From NCBI GenBank assembly GCA_002633005.1, contig NMRA01000220.1, positions 234,619 to 298,618 on the forward strand: DNA of 64,000 nucleotides, given 5' to 3'. The notes under the pieces are model-generated. The model was not told where the DNA came from. It was given only the letters and a program-made list of their open reading frames with translations, and searched no databases. The DNA is from Phoronis australis. Its lineage: Eukaryota; Phoronida; Phoronidae. The position numbers and the translations under genes are program-made. Positions 46,156 through 56,112 of this stretch are shown in pieces; positions within the stretch are counted from its first letter, which is position 1; every line of letters starts with the position of its first letter.

Positions 46156-47255
46156 AACACTTACAGACAGGCTTAAATGAGCCAACTGCCTTTTAGGTAT
46201 GTTAAATACATGTACTTTTGTGCAACATATCTTTGTTTCGTTTTATTCCACACAACCATTAACTAATTAAAACACATTTTATGCCCCCCATAGTATGTGT
46301 CCCCATCGGAAACCCCTTTTATCCTCTCGACGAATCACAGTAGACTGGTCTATTGACGTCATCGTTGTGAGCAACACGTTACCTCACTCGTACCACAACA
46401 TGAGCAGCTGATCGGCTGCCAGGACAGAAAAAATATGTAGTTTGCTCAAGGAATGTCACCAATTAGAAACATCGCCGACGTTAGGCATCAATGTTAATTG
46501 ATAATGCAATTACTAAGCAAAAAAATCGTTTCAGGTAAAGCACCCTTCGAACCGAACAGCGGCGTAGGTCTCAGATAGGGCGCTGTGGATTCACCCACGA
46601 CCCACAACGAACCAATTTTCGAAGTATTTGCACACATGTAAAATGCCATACAACAGCTACGTTTCGTGCTAAATCTGACAACGGCAAACTTACCGAACTC
46701 TGTGGTGGAAATAATATTTATTTTTCACGTAAGATGTCTTGATTATCCACTAACAATATCCCCGACAAATAAATCATCGCGGCACTGGTCGGTACCATTT
46801 TATACGATCATGACTCAGAATTAAATGTCGTCTATTAACGGTGTGTGTGAATGTACGTCTCATTTTTAATTCAAAAAACATACATGAAGATGACAACCCA
46901 AGGCCGTTACTTTCCAAACGACGGTCACAGCTCATAGGCTGATTTAGGGGGGGCAGGGGGCCCGCTCCCCCCCCCCCCGTTTGGCTGACGCAAAAAATAA
47001 AACAGCAAGAGCGTAGGGAAACGTTGAGTTTATTAATTAACCCCGGTAAGTAAAGTTATACGGATGAAACAAGATTTAAATGTGTGCAGTTTTAGTGTTT
47101 GGGGGAGGGGGGGGTCTCAGATCCAATTTCAAGTGTCAAATTCGGAACCCGGCGCATTCGTAACGGACCTATGGCTAAGTACAGGCTCTCCCGCGATATC
47201 CCAGACGACGGGCAGGGGCGCTGCGCACTACGACTCCGTTTCCGTCGTCTGCTCC
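46156..47255. other. Non-homologous segment inside the duplicated flank (copy 2)
   Basis: Replaces 2159-3045 of copy 1. It includes the truncated repeat element at 46933-47125; the rest is unrecognised. No coding sequence. Confidence 0.55.
46933..47125. mobile_element. Truncated copy of the GGCGGATTTAGG-type element
   Basis: CATAGGCTGATTTAGGGGGG, a poly-C tract, GGCTGACGCAA and AAACAGCAAGAGCG follow the same order as in 39460-39789. The right inverted terminus is not found, so the copy appears 3'-truncated or fused to other DNA. Confidence 0.5.
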
Positions 47256-47428
47256 ACAAAATACATTGCCAGTGTCGTCTCAAGTTGGTGGAATTTTAAA
47301 ACTAAGAGATCTTGCTCAGGCGATTAGATGCCATATGTCCTAACACGGTGTCGTCATTGTTCAACACAACTACTGCATTTCCCAGTAGTGCTGCCTTAAC
47401 CAGCTCGCGCGGTACGTAACAGAAATGG

Positions 47429-47576
47429 CATGGAAGGCGCAGCACTGAAAAAAGTGGGGGGCTAAAGCCCCTTCACCCCCCTGTGGTGCACCGACTCTAG
47501 CCCACGTGCGGCGTAGCTCTGAAAGAAGTGGGGGGCTATAACCCCCCCACCAGCCTCCTATGGTGCGCCGCCCATG
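47429..47576. mobile_element. 148-bp MITE-like insertion absent from copy 1
   Basis: Copy 1 reads AGAAATGGGAGCTCTCAC without a break; copy 2 has about 150 extra bases after AGAAATGG, with ATGG repeated at both edges (47425-47428 and 47577-47580). The insert has GGCGCAGCAC / GGTGCGCCGCC-type inverted ends and two similar internal units, each with AAGTGGGGGGCTA followed by a C-rich complement. Confidence 0.7.
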
Positions 47577-48381
47577 ATGGGAGCTCTCACCGATGAAGAA
47601 ACTATACGTTTATAATGTTTCCAGAACCACGCATTCGGCTGATACCATGCCAAAAACAATCAGCTTTCGTTCTCTCCAGCAACTCAACCATTGCTATTAT
47701 TTGTCTTCTGTACTCATCGGTTGTTGCATTTTGAAGCTTTGGCGTCCATTGTGACGGCAGCGGTTGTCTTAATGCATGTTCATGTATGTCTGTAGCTCAG
47801 CACTATCTCTATACAACAGTACTGATTCACTGTAGAAACAGTGAAGTCTCAACAATGGAGGCTCCACATGCACCTGCGAGTTAAAAAAATGATCCCTCGA
47901 AATCTTCATCATAAAATGTGACAGAATTAAATGGCCCGGGTTTGCCACATGCCCTGAAACCTTTGACGGTGCGTTGGGAAACGTCGGTTCTCAAAATAAG
48001 CTTTTTTTGAGGTGCCAGCTACCTATTGTTTTGCCAGAAATGGTAATCATCCAATTGTCAGCTTCTGATCTTTTCAAAAACTTAAAGTGTGTTTTGTCGA
48101 GTGGCCGTAACATACGAGTGCAATCGTTACCTGCTTATGAATGCTGTGTAAATCAAGCGCGGGGTTAGGCATTCCTTGTAAATTTGACAAAAGTGCTAAG
48201 TTAGGGTCTTGTTAGTGCCCAAAGCTCTTGACGCGCTCGTTCCTACTGGCTTTCGCACAGTCAGGTCGTGACACAAGTGGAAACAAGTACTGCACCCAGT
48301 CTATTCCTGTCAACTTCGTACCTTAACTAAACGTGTGCTCAATGTTTACCCTTTCTGGAACGGCGTTGGATAAACAAACAT

Positions 48382-48523
48382 CATGGACGGATTGGGGGGG
48401 GCCCCTAAAATTCTCCAAGATTCCATTTGGCAGTTCGGGGTTGCGCCGGAATGTCTAACGGTAAAATCCTGGCTAATACTCTGTCCTGGTCCCCGTAACT
48501 CAAAAATCCTGGATTCGCCCCAG
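48382..48523. mobile_element. Short CGGATTGGGG-type element, second copy
   Basis: Homologue of 4031-4167; ends GGATTCGCCCCAG on the right, with a slightly degraded left end (CATGGACGGATTGGGG). Inherited through the segmental duplication. Confidence 0.45.
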
Positions 48524-48787
48524 TACATCGTGTGTTATAGTCTACAACAGCATAATCCCAAAAGTCGGCTCTGCACTGCGTCTAACTGGATTTTAGCTCG
48601 ATCTCCACGCGTTGAAATAAACCATATTGGAATCGACCGAGTTTTAAAATAAGTTTGTTAAAATTACAGTCCCTATGGCGTCGAAAACTTCTACAGTATG
48701 CACTCCAAAACAACTTGGCTCAAATCATCTTCAAGGAACTACTCAATACCACTCTTGGAGACCACTTTCCATTTACTCTGCATAATT

Positions 48788-49266
48788 ACCACGAAACCTG
48801 ACCTAACCCAATTTGGAAGGGCCACAAGGGCCTCAACCGTGACTTCAGACCAAATGTAACCGGATGATATGTGTCACACATCTTCCTCTTTATCGTAGGT
48901 GGGCGTTTCACGAATAGTTCTAAAACCCCTTCGACCCTCTCGACCCCACGCCCCTCGATCCACGACCCCCTCGGTCCACAACCTCTCGGCCCCACGACCC
49001 ATGACACAAAACCCCCTTGAACCAGTATTTATTAGGCAACACGTACCCCTCAGTTGACTGGTTAGGGGCTACAATACTTCCCATCGCTTTCTGTACGAAT
49101 TTGGTATTTAAAGGGGCGGTAGGCCAAAGCCGGTCACCGATTAAGAGTTTTCACCTCGTCAAAGATATATTCCACACTTAAAACTATCAGTTAAAAAGCG
49201 CCTACTTTCTTCAGTGTTCCTTTTTACTTCTATACATAACTTCGATGAAGCTTAGCTACGAGAATT
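48788..49266. other. Intergenic, simple C-rich repeats
   Basis: Contains irregular repeats of CTCGACCCCACGCCCC-like units (about 48930-49010). No gene. Confidence 0.45.
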
Positions 49267-49751
49267 AAAGGAGCATGCCACCCAAAAAACATCCTAATTT
49301 GGATCAATTTAGATCGAGTAGTTCTTCTCCATAACGACACGTTCGGTTGCGTTACCTGACACCTGACGGAAGACGGAGGTGTTGAAATTATCCAATGACG
49401 TCATCGGTTTCACACGCAGTCTGTTCAGCAGTTCACAACACGGGTTACTGGTATCAGCTTATCGCTTGAAGTCATCGTTTAACACCAATAAATCATCAAA
49501 CTTCGATGTAAAACCCTTAAAATTACACCGAGTTCTCATAAAAAAGTGTTGTTTTATTTCGCTCTTACGGATTTATTGGTATTTGGACACACCGTAGCCT
49601 ACAAACTTGAAGTTCGGCAGGCCAATAAGGTCCGTAGCAGGAGTTTGGGGTCTGTTCGGAGATAATTTCGAAGTATTTTGCGTGAGATACAGACAGGAGA
49701 GCCTAGATCTGTGTTGTTTAGACTCGTGATTTTTTGAGTTCTAAACACAAA

Positions 49752-49921
49752 AATATAGATTATTACATGGCGAAGTCGTTATCCCCCGTTATCTAGAGCC
49801 CGAGTGGATTTTGGTGAATTATCGCCCGAGGGGCGTTAGCCCCGAGGGTGATAATTCTCCAAAATCCACGAGGGCTCTAGATAAGGGGGATAACGGCTGA
49901 GAACATGTAATAATCTATTTA
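49752..49921. mobile_element. Long near-perfect hairpin (foldback MITE)
   Basis: TAGATTATTACATG on the left pairs with CATGTAATAATCTA on the right; inside, GTTATCCCCCGTTATCTAGA pairs with TCTAGATAAGGGGGATAAC and GGATTTTGGTGAATTATC with GATAATTCTCCAAAATCC, meeting at GAGGGGCGTTAGCCCCGAG. It sits inside the segment that is missing from copy B, so it inserted after that duplication or was lost from the other copy. Confidence 0.8.
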
Positions 49922-50454
49922 TACCACATACTAAACGAGAAACATTGCAATGAATCGATTTACCTTTTCTGACTCTCCACGGCTTTGTAACTACTTTCTA
50001 TGTCAGAGGCCCGGGGTCGGAGGTCGTGACCTTTTAAGAAAAGCCCGGCTATTTTTGTCAAATAATGCTTTTACTCAACACCAATTGAAAACTTAAATAT
50101 TATAGAAATAAATTGAATTTATAAATTAAGGTTTACCAACTATTATAGCTTAAAACACGTTTTTTTCACGCTATGCTTCGACCGGGAAATTATCGTCTGC
50201 TGAATATAACTGAATATAATTCTCAAGTCAAAGATCTTGACGACACGATACCCGCATTCAAAGTAGAGATCGGTGATTTACAAGTAAGAGGACACGAGAG
50301 AAAAATTTCACCGAATTAAGATATCATTTTTATGGAAATTATGTGTCTTATTTTTCGTAGCGTATAAGTACAGTACAATGCTGTTTGTTGAACGTGCGAT
50401 TATTGCGCGTGCTCATTTAAGTATTCTATTTTCACTCTTGATGACATCAGTCGC

Positions 50455-50555
50455 TGCGTGGTGTAGTGGTAAAGTCGGTGACCAGCAATATTAGGGTTCC
50501 GGGTTCGACCCCGTCCTCGGTTTCCCGCCAAATCATTATCTCACTAGTGAGATAA
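50455..50555 (+). repeat. tRNA-like segment followed by a perfect 20-bp palindrome
   Basis: GTGGTGTAGTGGTAAAG (A-box-like) and GGTTCGACCCC (B-box-like, from 50502) have tRNA spacing, but stems do not close well. Just downstream TTATCTCACTAGTGAGATAA (50536-50555) is a perfect palindrome. Likely a SINE-type or tRNA-derived element. Confidence 0.45.
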
Positions 50556-51271
50556 CTTTATGGGTTATTACACGGTTGTATCTGCCATTTGACGCTAATA
50601 TTGTGGTATAACGCTTGTTATCCTGGCCAGTGGCTCGGAGCCCGATCGAGCCCATCGCGGCGGCCGGATTGACTCGTTATCCCGGCCTGAGAGTGGCTCG
50701 GAAACTGATCAGACATCAAGAACATAAACCAAGCAAAGTTCAGTGGAAACTAAACTTCCAGTCAAGAAAATACTATACAAGTGAGCCAAAGTAATGTGCA
50801 CCTGATTATATCTACTTACTCGTCGGGGGCCGCGAATTCAGGTTGGCCACAGCACCGTCAGGGCAGAAGTTGTACATTGACAATCATTATTTGAGTAACG
50901 TAAATGTAAATAAAAATTCTCTTAACACCTGGCCGTGGGATGGAAATCTAGTTGTTTCACAACAATTTCTGCCAGTAAACACTAAATTAGCATTATATCA
51001 CACGGCCTCGGTGTCCCGTCAACTATTAGTTTTATTGCACCTAAAGCCGGTAACGCAGTGATTTATTCATTGCTGGCTTCTCAAATCATTTGCACTCACG
51101 AACACTCCAAAGGCATTGCAAATTGCATACTTTGTTTCAGTTTCATATAAGTATTGGTTAGGGTGAGAATAATTCGTTTTGAAACAGAACGCTGGGTAAT
51201 AAACGCCAACATGGCAACTCGGAATCCCGACTTAGGACGAGCTAGAGCTCATCAGTCCCGACTTCGCAGGT

Positions 51272-51571
51272 GGGTCGTTAAGTTTTACAGGCTATCAATT
51301 CGAACAGGAATACAGTGATGAAGAAATACTAGAGAGGCGCCGTGAACAAGCTCAGACAACGAAACGTATGGAGTTATTTGGTAAGCCCATTCGTCAGGCA
51401 CTCACCGCTGTCGATGTCTGCAAGCCAAAGACACGGAGATGTTTCACGGCCTCATACTTGCTATTTACAGTGTACATTTCATTCTTCACTACCATGAGCC
51501 ACTTCCTAAGCATTTCGGACTCTCGAGGAAGTAAAAAAAACGATATACCCGCTTTCCTCGTAGCTGCTTAG
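51272..51571 (+). pseudogene. P2X7-like N-terminal segment joined to an antisense THAP fragment (copy A)
   Basis: The + frame reads FTGYQFEQEYSDEEILERR and runs open to 51571. The first part resembles the N-terminal region of P2X7-like intracellular-domain proteins that are abundant in invertebrate genomes (from memory, moderate confidence). From about 51410 on, the same DNA read on the minus strand gives AGISFFLLPRESEMLRKWL and VVKNE, a THAP-like block. The THAP CGRHF motif is lost in this copy. The long + frame is thus a join of two unrelated fragments. Confidence 0.4.
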
Positions 51572-51826
51572 TTCGGACAAGCGGGCACGATGCACTGCAA
51601 CATAGCGACATTCACTCTGCATATGAACCACTGACGTCGCTAGCGTTGTTTCTCACCTTCCTCACAGGTTAACGCGACACCTCTTGGCAAGGTAAAGTCG
51701 TCCGTATGCGAGGCGATATGGATATAGACCGATTAAGACGGCAAAAAAGACTAATTAAATGGGGTGGCATTCGCCTTTAAGGTGACTTTGGCAAAGAATT
51801 CCAACTCCACATTTTTAGTCACCGTT

Positions 51827-53293
51827 AAAGGAGAATGCCACCCAAAAAACAACCCATTTTGTATAAATTTTGGTCGAGTAGTTCTACTCGATAATGGCAT
51901 GTTTGGTTGCGTTACCTGACACCTGACGGCAGACGGAGGTGTTGAAATTATCCAATGACGTAATTGGTTTCACACGCAGTCTTTTCAGCAGTTCACAACA
52001 CGGGTTACTTTTGTCAGGTTATCGCTTGAATTTATCGTATAAAACCAATAAATAATCAAATTTCGATGTAAAACCCTTAAAATACACCGAGTTCTTATAA
52101 AAACGTGTATTTGGATACACCGTAGCCTACAAAGTCCGGCAGGCCAATTTACCAAGGAGTTTGGGGTCTGTTCGGAGATAAATTCGAAGTATTCTTCCGT
52201 GAAATACAGACAGGAAAACCTAGAACTGTGTTGTTTAGACTTGTGATTTTTTGAGTTCTAAACACACAACACGATTATTATCCCGACCAGTGGCTCGGAA
52301 CCCGATCAGGCCCGTCGCGGCCGGACGGACTCGTTATCCCCGGCCGGCCAGTGGCTCGGAGCCCGATCAGGCCCGTCGCGGCCGCCGGAAGTGACACGAA
52401 CATAAATCAGCTTGAATTGGAAACTAAACCTCCAGTCACGAAAAGACTATATTAGTGAGCCAAAGAGATAATGGGAATTAGCCACGAAACTGAAAATCTA
52501 CTTACTTGTCGGGGGCCGTGAAGTCGGGTTTCCCCTTCCACAGGGCCGTCAGGGCAAAGGTTGTACAGTAACAATGATTTGAATAATGTATTTGTATTTC
52601 TGAATAAAGATTCCCCTAACATGTGACCATAGATATAAAATCGAGTAATTGTTTCACAACATCTTTCTGTCAGCAGCAAACACTGTAGCATCATGCGCTC
52701 ACGATACGGCCTCGGTGCCCGGTCAATACCCTTATTGCCGGCACCAAAAGCCGGTAAAGCAGTGGTTTATTCGTTACTGGCTTCTCAACATTTGCACTCA
52801 CGAATACTGCAAAGACATTACAAATTGTATCTAATGAGACAGACTTTATGTCAGTTTTATACAAGCATTGATTAGGATGAGAATAATTCATTTTTAAACA
52901 GAACGCAGAATAATAAACGTCTACATGGCAACTCGCCTGGCTCCAATTCCGACATAGTTAGTCAAGAGCTCATCCGACGAAGACTTCACGGATCGGATCG
53001 TTAGGTTTCACAGGCTATCAATTCGAACCGGAATACACTGATCAAGAAATACTAGAGAGGCGCAGCGAACATGCACAGGCAACGGAACGTATGGATAGTT
53101 CTTTGGTAAGCCGGAATTCGTCAGAGAAATCACTGTCGACGAAATGCCGGCCACAGACAGGGAGATGTTTCACGGCCTCATACTTGCTATTACCAGCGTA
53201 CCTTTCGTTCTTCACTACCGCGAGCCACGTCTTAAGCATTTTGGGCTCTCGATGAAGTCGAAAAAACGATATACCCGCTTTCTTCGCAGCTTC
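51827..53293. repeat. Direct duplication, copy B
   Basis: Second copy of the unit at 49267-51568, without the hairpin-bearing insertion. A 50-bp stretch with CAGTGGCTCGGAxCCCGATC is present twice in tandem (about 52278 and 52336). Confidence 0.8.
52955..53100 (+). pseudogene. P2X7-like N-terminal segment (copy B), frameshifted
   Basis: SSSDEDFTD in one frame is followed, one base out of frame, by GFTGYQFEPEYTDQEILERR. An acidic Ser-Asp leader before YQFEP is what I recall for P2X7-like proteins. The expected Cys-rich WCxC region does not follow; instead an antisense THAP fragment begins. Confidence 0.35.
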
Positions 53294-53311
53294 ATAGATA
53301 TTATTTCTCAT
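53042..53311 (-). pseudogene. THAP-domain fragment on the minus strand (copy B)
   Basis: The 89-codon minus frame reads AAKKAGISFFRLHREPKMLK, then TWLAVVKNERY and KHLPVCGRHFVDSDF. These are the middle and end of a THAP zinc finger (F-F-x-L-P-like block, W, and C-x-x-x-H-F). The N-terminal cysteines lie in a missing upstream exon, and the frame runs out in the antisense of the P2X7-like segment. It is a better preserved version of the copy at 51410-51562. Confidence 0.6.
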
Positions 53312-54241
53312 CCCATATATATGAAAATATGGCCATTATATATGTGACGTATTCAGCTGTGATATGCGGGAAAGTAGAGCCAATCCGTATATCGCGGCAG
53401 AAGCCGTATTCAAAGGCAGAAGTCGTATTTCACGGTTAGTGTGCAGTTTGGTGGTAGAGTACAACGCCAAATTTTATTGGGCTCAATCATTTGGGTTACT
53501 CAAATCATTAATTCAAGTCATCGTTCCTGAAAAAGCAGTTTTACTGCTCTAAAAGCAGAAAAGATTTAATGTTGAAAATTTCGACGCACCGTGACCAGGC
53601 GGCTATTATTGAGCCTCGCTAAAGTTTCAATCTGGGGCATCATACATTTAAATAGGCCAAACTGAGTAAAATCTGCCAAAATTTAATTTAAGTCCAACAA
53701 AAACGTTTCGTTATGGATGCATACAGTATATCTACCCTGGGATCTAAGGTCTTTACAGGAAATGAAGACCTAATAACGAGTATGTGTTTTTTACTGAAGC
53801 AATCGTCTGCTCGCAGCGTTCAACTCTCCGTCGCCAGCCGTGGCGTAAAACTTCTGCTTTGCGATAATCCTTACCTCAAGTTCCGGAAATCAGCACAATT
53901 TCCACCGTTATTTTCCAATGCTGTGATCAACACAGGGAAATGTTTTTATTGCTATGTACAGTCCAGAAGCTAAGACACGAAGATAGACAAAGAAAACTAA
54001 GAAATTCATCGAAGCTGACAACAAGCTGTTGCAGACAACTCAGTTCAGGGAATGTTTCAATTTTTATATTCCCAGATGGATTATTTCTAAGTTTCCGGCA
54101 AACTTTTGATATAATTGAGTGGTTCAGTGCCCTAACTTCTATATTTCATAATCTAAAAATTCCGATGAATTTATTACGCAATAAAACTTTACTGGTTATT
54201 CAAAACGTCCACAGATTGTCTTGTAGCTTAACCTGACGTGT
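53294..54241. other. Intergenic, nothing recognised
   Basis: Two open stretches (53713-53973 and 53940-54236) overlap in different frames, but neither has a recognisable motif. Confidence 0.45.
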
Positions 54242-54380
54242 GTTCAGTAGACGCTAGGACCTACGCTAGGACCTAGCTAAAACCTAGTCATAGTCACGTG
54301 TTCTTATTTAAAATGCACGGCAATATCTCGCGTAATCTCGCGAAGTCTTGCTTTTTAGCGAGGTCCTAGCGTTACTGAAC
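54242..54380. mobile_element. MITE copy 2, GTTCAGTA termini
   Basis: Same 139-bp element as 6459-6597; here the inverted ends GTTCAGTAGACGCTAGGACC and GGTCCTAGCGTTACTGAAC match better than in the first copy. Confidence 0.8.
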
Positions 54381-54501
54381 GGGAGGCAGCTTTTGTACCG
54401 TACTTGGCATACATATGACGTCATATAACAACAAGCCGGATCACACGGCAACAAGGTATTGCCACGATGATGCAAATAAGTCCAAATATATGGGATGAAT
54501 A

Positions 54502-54662
54502 GGTTATCCCACATACATAGGAATAATACTGCGATATCCTATCTCGAATTCATTTCATCTGGGAATGTTCCAACTCGACCTTCGGTTTCGTTGGGACATC
54601 TCCAGATGAAATGAATTCGAGATAGGATACGGCATTAGTATTCCTATGTATGTGGGATAACC
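54502..54662. mobile_element. 161-bp near-perfect hairpin
   Basis: GGTTATCCCACATACATAGG on the left is matched by its complement ending at 54662; the arms continue through CTATCTCGAATTCATTTCAT and then ATGTTCCAA / TTGGGACAT, closing on a CTTCGG-like tip. Almost the whole element is self-complementary. A foldback MITE or a long hairpin RNA precursor. Confidence 0.8.
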
Positions 54663-55686
54663 ACTGTTATCCTATACGCGTGATAGTATGGCCATGAAAT
54701 AAGGGTCGCATTGTGAGGTTTGATATGGAAGAACTACTTTTCCGTATTTAACGCGCGTTGAATATTGATTTCCGTATTCAAAGCGCTTTGAATACGGATG
54801 CCTTCTTTCTCGCCAAAATTCCCTTCTAAGCACACCATGCACTACAATTGGTAGAAACATGATTACATATATAGCATCATCTCGAGTTCAGCTCCGTGCG
54901 CAAAATTTTCACATGCCAATACTTTGATATGAGTTCTGAAAACTAAACAAAAAAGTGAAATAAAAATATCATTGACAAGGTTTTTTAATATATTGTGAAA
55001 TTTTGCATCTGAGTAGAACACTTAAATCACCAAATGTCTCGAACTTGCCACAATATATTTGGGATTAGGAAAGCAATATACATTACAAATGCATGCCTCC
55101 TTTTGATCACCTATTGCACTACACCAGTTGAAGTTCTTAACGGTCAAATATGAGCCAATTTTTAAATTCGTTCTCAAAACAATCAAAATATGTCGAGCCC
55201 AAAAGCAAAACTGCAACTTCTGTAAACACTGTATTTTTGTGAGTTTTATGTTAAATTTGGAATACTTTCTACCTAAAAATAATAAGAACCGCGCAAGGAG
55301 CATTTTAAGAATCGTCTGAACGTGCATCAGCCTCAACGGCCTGTACAAATATTACTCAACGAAGTCAAGAAAAATCGTCAGAAATGTAGCAAACTTTTAT
55401 TAACTTAGAAACAGGTTTAGCTCAAACTCTGAAGAAAATACCGAAAATAGCAGATACGCACCCCAAGCCTGTAGCTGGTGTAAAATACAACTTGACTGCC
55501 GTGGCATGCCGGCTGCAAAGTTTCATTCATAAAAATTTTGCGTGCACGTACATGTATACGTGTCACGCGATCTGCGATCTTCATTGATAAAAGATGACAA
55601 ACGACATCAAAACAAGCAGAGCAATCTGTGTAAACCCGCTTCTTTAAAGACTTTAAAGAATCCTCAGTGGGGCGCATATGATAAAT
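54663..55686. other. Intergenic, nothing recognised
   Basis: A small local inverted motif CCGTATTTAACGCGCGTTGAA / CCGTATTCAAAGCGCTTTGAA-type repeat occurs near 54740-54800. No gene. Confidence 0.4.
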
Positions 55687-55687
55687 A

Positions 55688-55858
55688 GGTTATGCAACGT
55701 ACGTGTTTGTACTGTTGTACTATTATATCTTGATTAGTGTTCTGCAAAAGTATTTGAACGAGGACGAATTGAACTCGGGCTTCACCCTCGTTCAAATACT
55801 TTTGCATATTACGAATCTCGATATAATAACAATTGGCACAAATACGCACGTTGTATAA
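55688..55858. mobile_element. 171-bp hairpin element
   Basis: The inner arms TGCAAAAGTATTTGAACGAG and CTCGTTCAAATACTTTTGCA are perfect complements; outer arms TATGCAACGTACGTG and CACGTTGTATAA-type sequence match imperfectly, as do TTATATCTTGATTAG and CGAATCTCGATATAA. The third long foldback within 6 kb. Confidence 0.75.
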
Positions 55859-56112
55859 TTTATATGTACAAACACGTACGTTGTATAACCTATATATCTA
55901 CGCCACTCTAGGCACATTTGTGTATGTATTTCTTCTCCAGGCTTCACGTCTCTTCTACGTACAACAATGTTTAAAACACGTGATTCCGTGCACGTCTTCA
56001 AAAGTGACATCACTCAAATAAATAACATTACGACCACATTATGTGTCTCATAACACGGCACGTGAAGTTAGTACATTACCAGAAAGTCGAGAGTACGTAA
56101 ATAAAAATCGGA
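55859..56112. promoter_or_regulatory. Region just upstream of the giant ORF
   Basis: Only about 250 bp separate the hairpin from the ATG at 56113. No clear TATA box, splice acceptor or conserved promoter motif can be pointed out. The translation start context GGAATGG (G at -3, G at +4) is favourable. Confidence 0.3.

Larger units (their letters stand above)
47256..48787 (+). repeat. Tandem segmental duplication, copy 2 part B
   Basis: Counterpart of 3046-4440; carries one additional insertion (47429-47576). The homology stops near 48787. Confidence 0.85.
49267..51568. repeat. Direct duplication, copy A (with an extra insertion)
   Basis: Matches 51827-53293 from AAAGGAGxATGCCACCCAAAA to CGATATACCCGCTTTC. 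Shared landmarks are GCGTTACCTGACACCTGACGG, GGGGTCTGTTCGGAGATA, CAGTGGCTCGGAxCCCGATC and ATCAATTCGAAC. Copy A has about 0.86 kb more (49750-50610), which holds a long hairpin and a tRNA-like segment. Confidence 0.8.
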
